From positions 1 through 6,035 of the forward strand of contig CALIRS010000129.1 of NCBI GenBank assembly GCA_938042205.1: a stretch of 6,035 nucleotides of DNA, written 5' to 3'. This document shows positions 5,756 to 6,035 of this stretch, one piece after another. The notes under the pieces were generated by a model. It did no database searches. It worked only from the letters and a program-made list of their open reading frames with translations, and had not been told where the DNA came from. Every line of letters starts with the position of its first letter. Position 1 is the stretch's first letter. The DNA is from an uncultured bacterium (lineage in GTDB: Bacteria > Actinomycetota > Aquicultoria > SKW223). The position numbers were made by a program, and so were the translations under genes.

Positions 5756-6035
5756 TACCTTTCACCCCCTTCAGCAGGCGTAAGAGGTTTAAATACAGTA
5801 TCAAGGGGTAGTGGAGCGACTGGTTCAGTCAAAAAGAATTTCCCTTCCTTAATCCATAGCTTAAGTGTTTCACAGATTTCTTTTGAGGTTTTGTAAGAAG
5901 TTAGGGGGGCAGACTTAACTTTCTTGCCATTGATTTCTACTGTTCCCGAGCGGAGCTCCTGATAACTTATGGTTTTTACCACAGGCCTTTGAAGGGAAGG
6001 GACAGAATAGTCAAGAATTACTGTTTTTAGTTTTT
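5755..6035 (-). CDS. Homocysteine biosynthesis protein (DUF39/HcyBio family), C-terminal part, 5' end outside window
   Basis: The frame is open from the right window edge to a TAA at 5757-5755, giving about 93 C-terminal residues. A GTG at 5982 could suggest a separate 75-residue gene, but the reading frame upstream of it has no stop and reads like the same family (LDYSVPSLQRPVVKTISYQE), so I treat this as the end of a longer protein. The pattern of YQELRSG, then EINGKKVKSAPLTSYK, then LKLWIKEGKFFLTEPV matches my memory of the C-terminus of DUF39 proteins, which in methanogens and other anaerobes are needed to make homocysteine from aspartate semialdehyde and a sulfide-level donor. The TAA overlaps the ATG of the NIL/ferredoxin gene by one base (TAATG), and that gene is the family's usual partner, which supports the call. 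The active-site region is outside the window, so activity cannot be judged. Confidence 0.82.
   Translation of the reverse strand, partial: KLKTVILDYSVPSLQRPVVKTISYQELRSGTVEINGKKVKSAPLTSYKTSKEICETLKLWIKEGKFFLTEPVAPLPLDTVFKPLTPAEGGER

Noticed and set aside
5755..5982. A separate 75-residue gene starting at GTG 5982
   Set aside because: The same frame stays open upstream to the window edge and its residues fit the DUF39 family, so this is an internal codon of a longer, partial gene.
1..6035. Mobile element, CRISPR array, tRNA or rRNA
   Set aside because: No transposase or integrase, no regularly spaced repeats and no RNA gene folds were seen; coding is nearly continuous with housekeeping-type genes.

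Overview
The window is one gene-dense block of a bacterial chromosome. All eight genes lie on the minus strand, so transcription runs from the right end to the left. The sequence looks AT-rich throughout with no visible break in composition. A bacterium is indicated by MnmA, strong Shine-Dalgarno sites and a sigma70-like promoter. The gene content (homocysteine synthesis protein with a NIL/ferredoxin partner, SufC plus a single SufB-type scaffold, Fe-S-dependent NadA) points to an anaerobe that lives with sulfide. I cannot name a genus; a clostridial, desulfobacterial or candidate-phylum lineage would all fit.

Layout in order of transcription: (1) 3' end of a homocysteine biosynthesis (DUF39) gene, 6035-5755; (2) NIL-domain 2x[4Fe-4S] ferredoxin, 5755-5354; (3) cysteine synthase cysK, 5340-4369; (4) Fe-S assembly ATPase sufC, 4369-3644; (5) Fe-S scaffold sufB, 3671-2418; (6) a 132-bp gap, the only real intergenic space, with a good promoter candidate and several inverted repeats; (7) tRNA 2-thiouridylase mnmA, 2285-1221; (8) quinolinate synthase nadA, 1230-295; (9) 5' part of a LarE-type PP-loop sulfur transferase, 298-1, cut by the window edge. 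Apart from the 132-bp gap and a 13-bp gap, neighbours overlap by 1 to 28 bases, so there are probably two transcription units (or one with an internal promoter): DUF39-NIL/Fd-cysK-sufCB and mnmA-nadA-larE.

The genes share a theme: putting sulfide-level sulfur into homocysteine, cysteine, Fe-S clusters, tRNA and possibly a nickel cofactor, together with proteins that carry or may carry Fe-S clusters (NIL/ferredoxin, NadA, possibly MnmA and LarE). No cysteine desulfurase, SufE/SufU or SufD lies inside the window. The most interesting details are a CxxCxxC tail on SufC whose three Cys codons each overlap a possible GTG start of sufB, an MnmA with CxxC in place of the more common DxxC, and a larE-like gene coupled to nadA, which links NAD precursor supply with a family that builds the nickel-pincer nucleotide from an NAD precursor.
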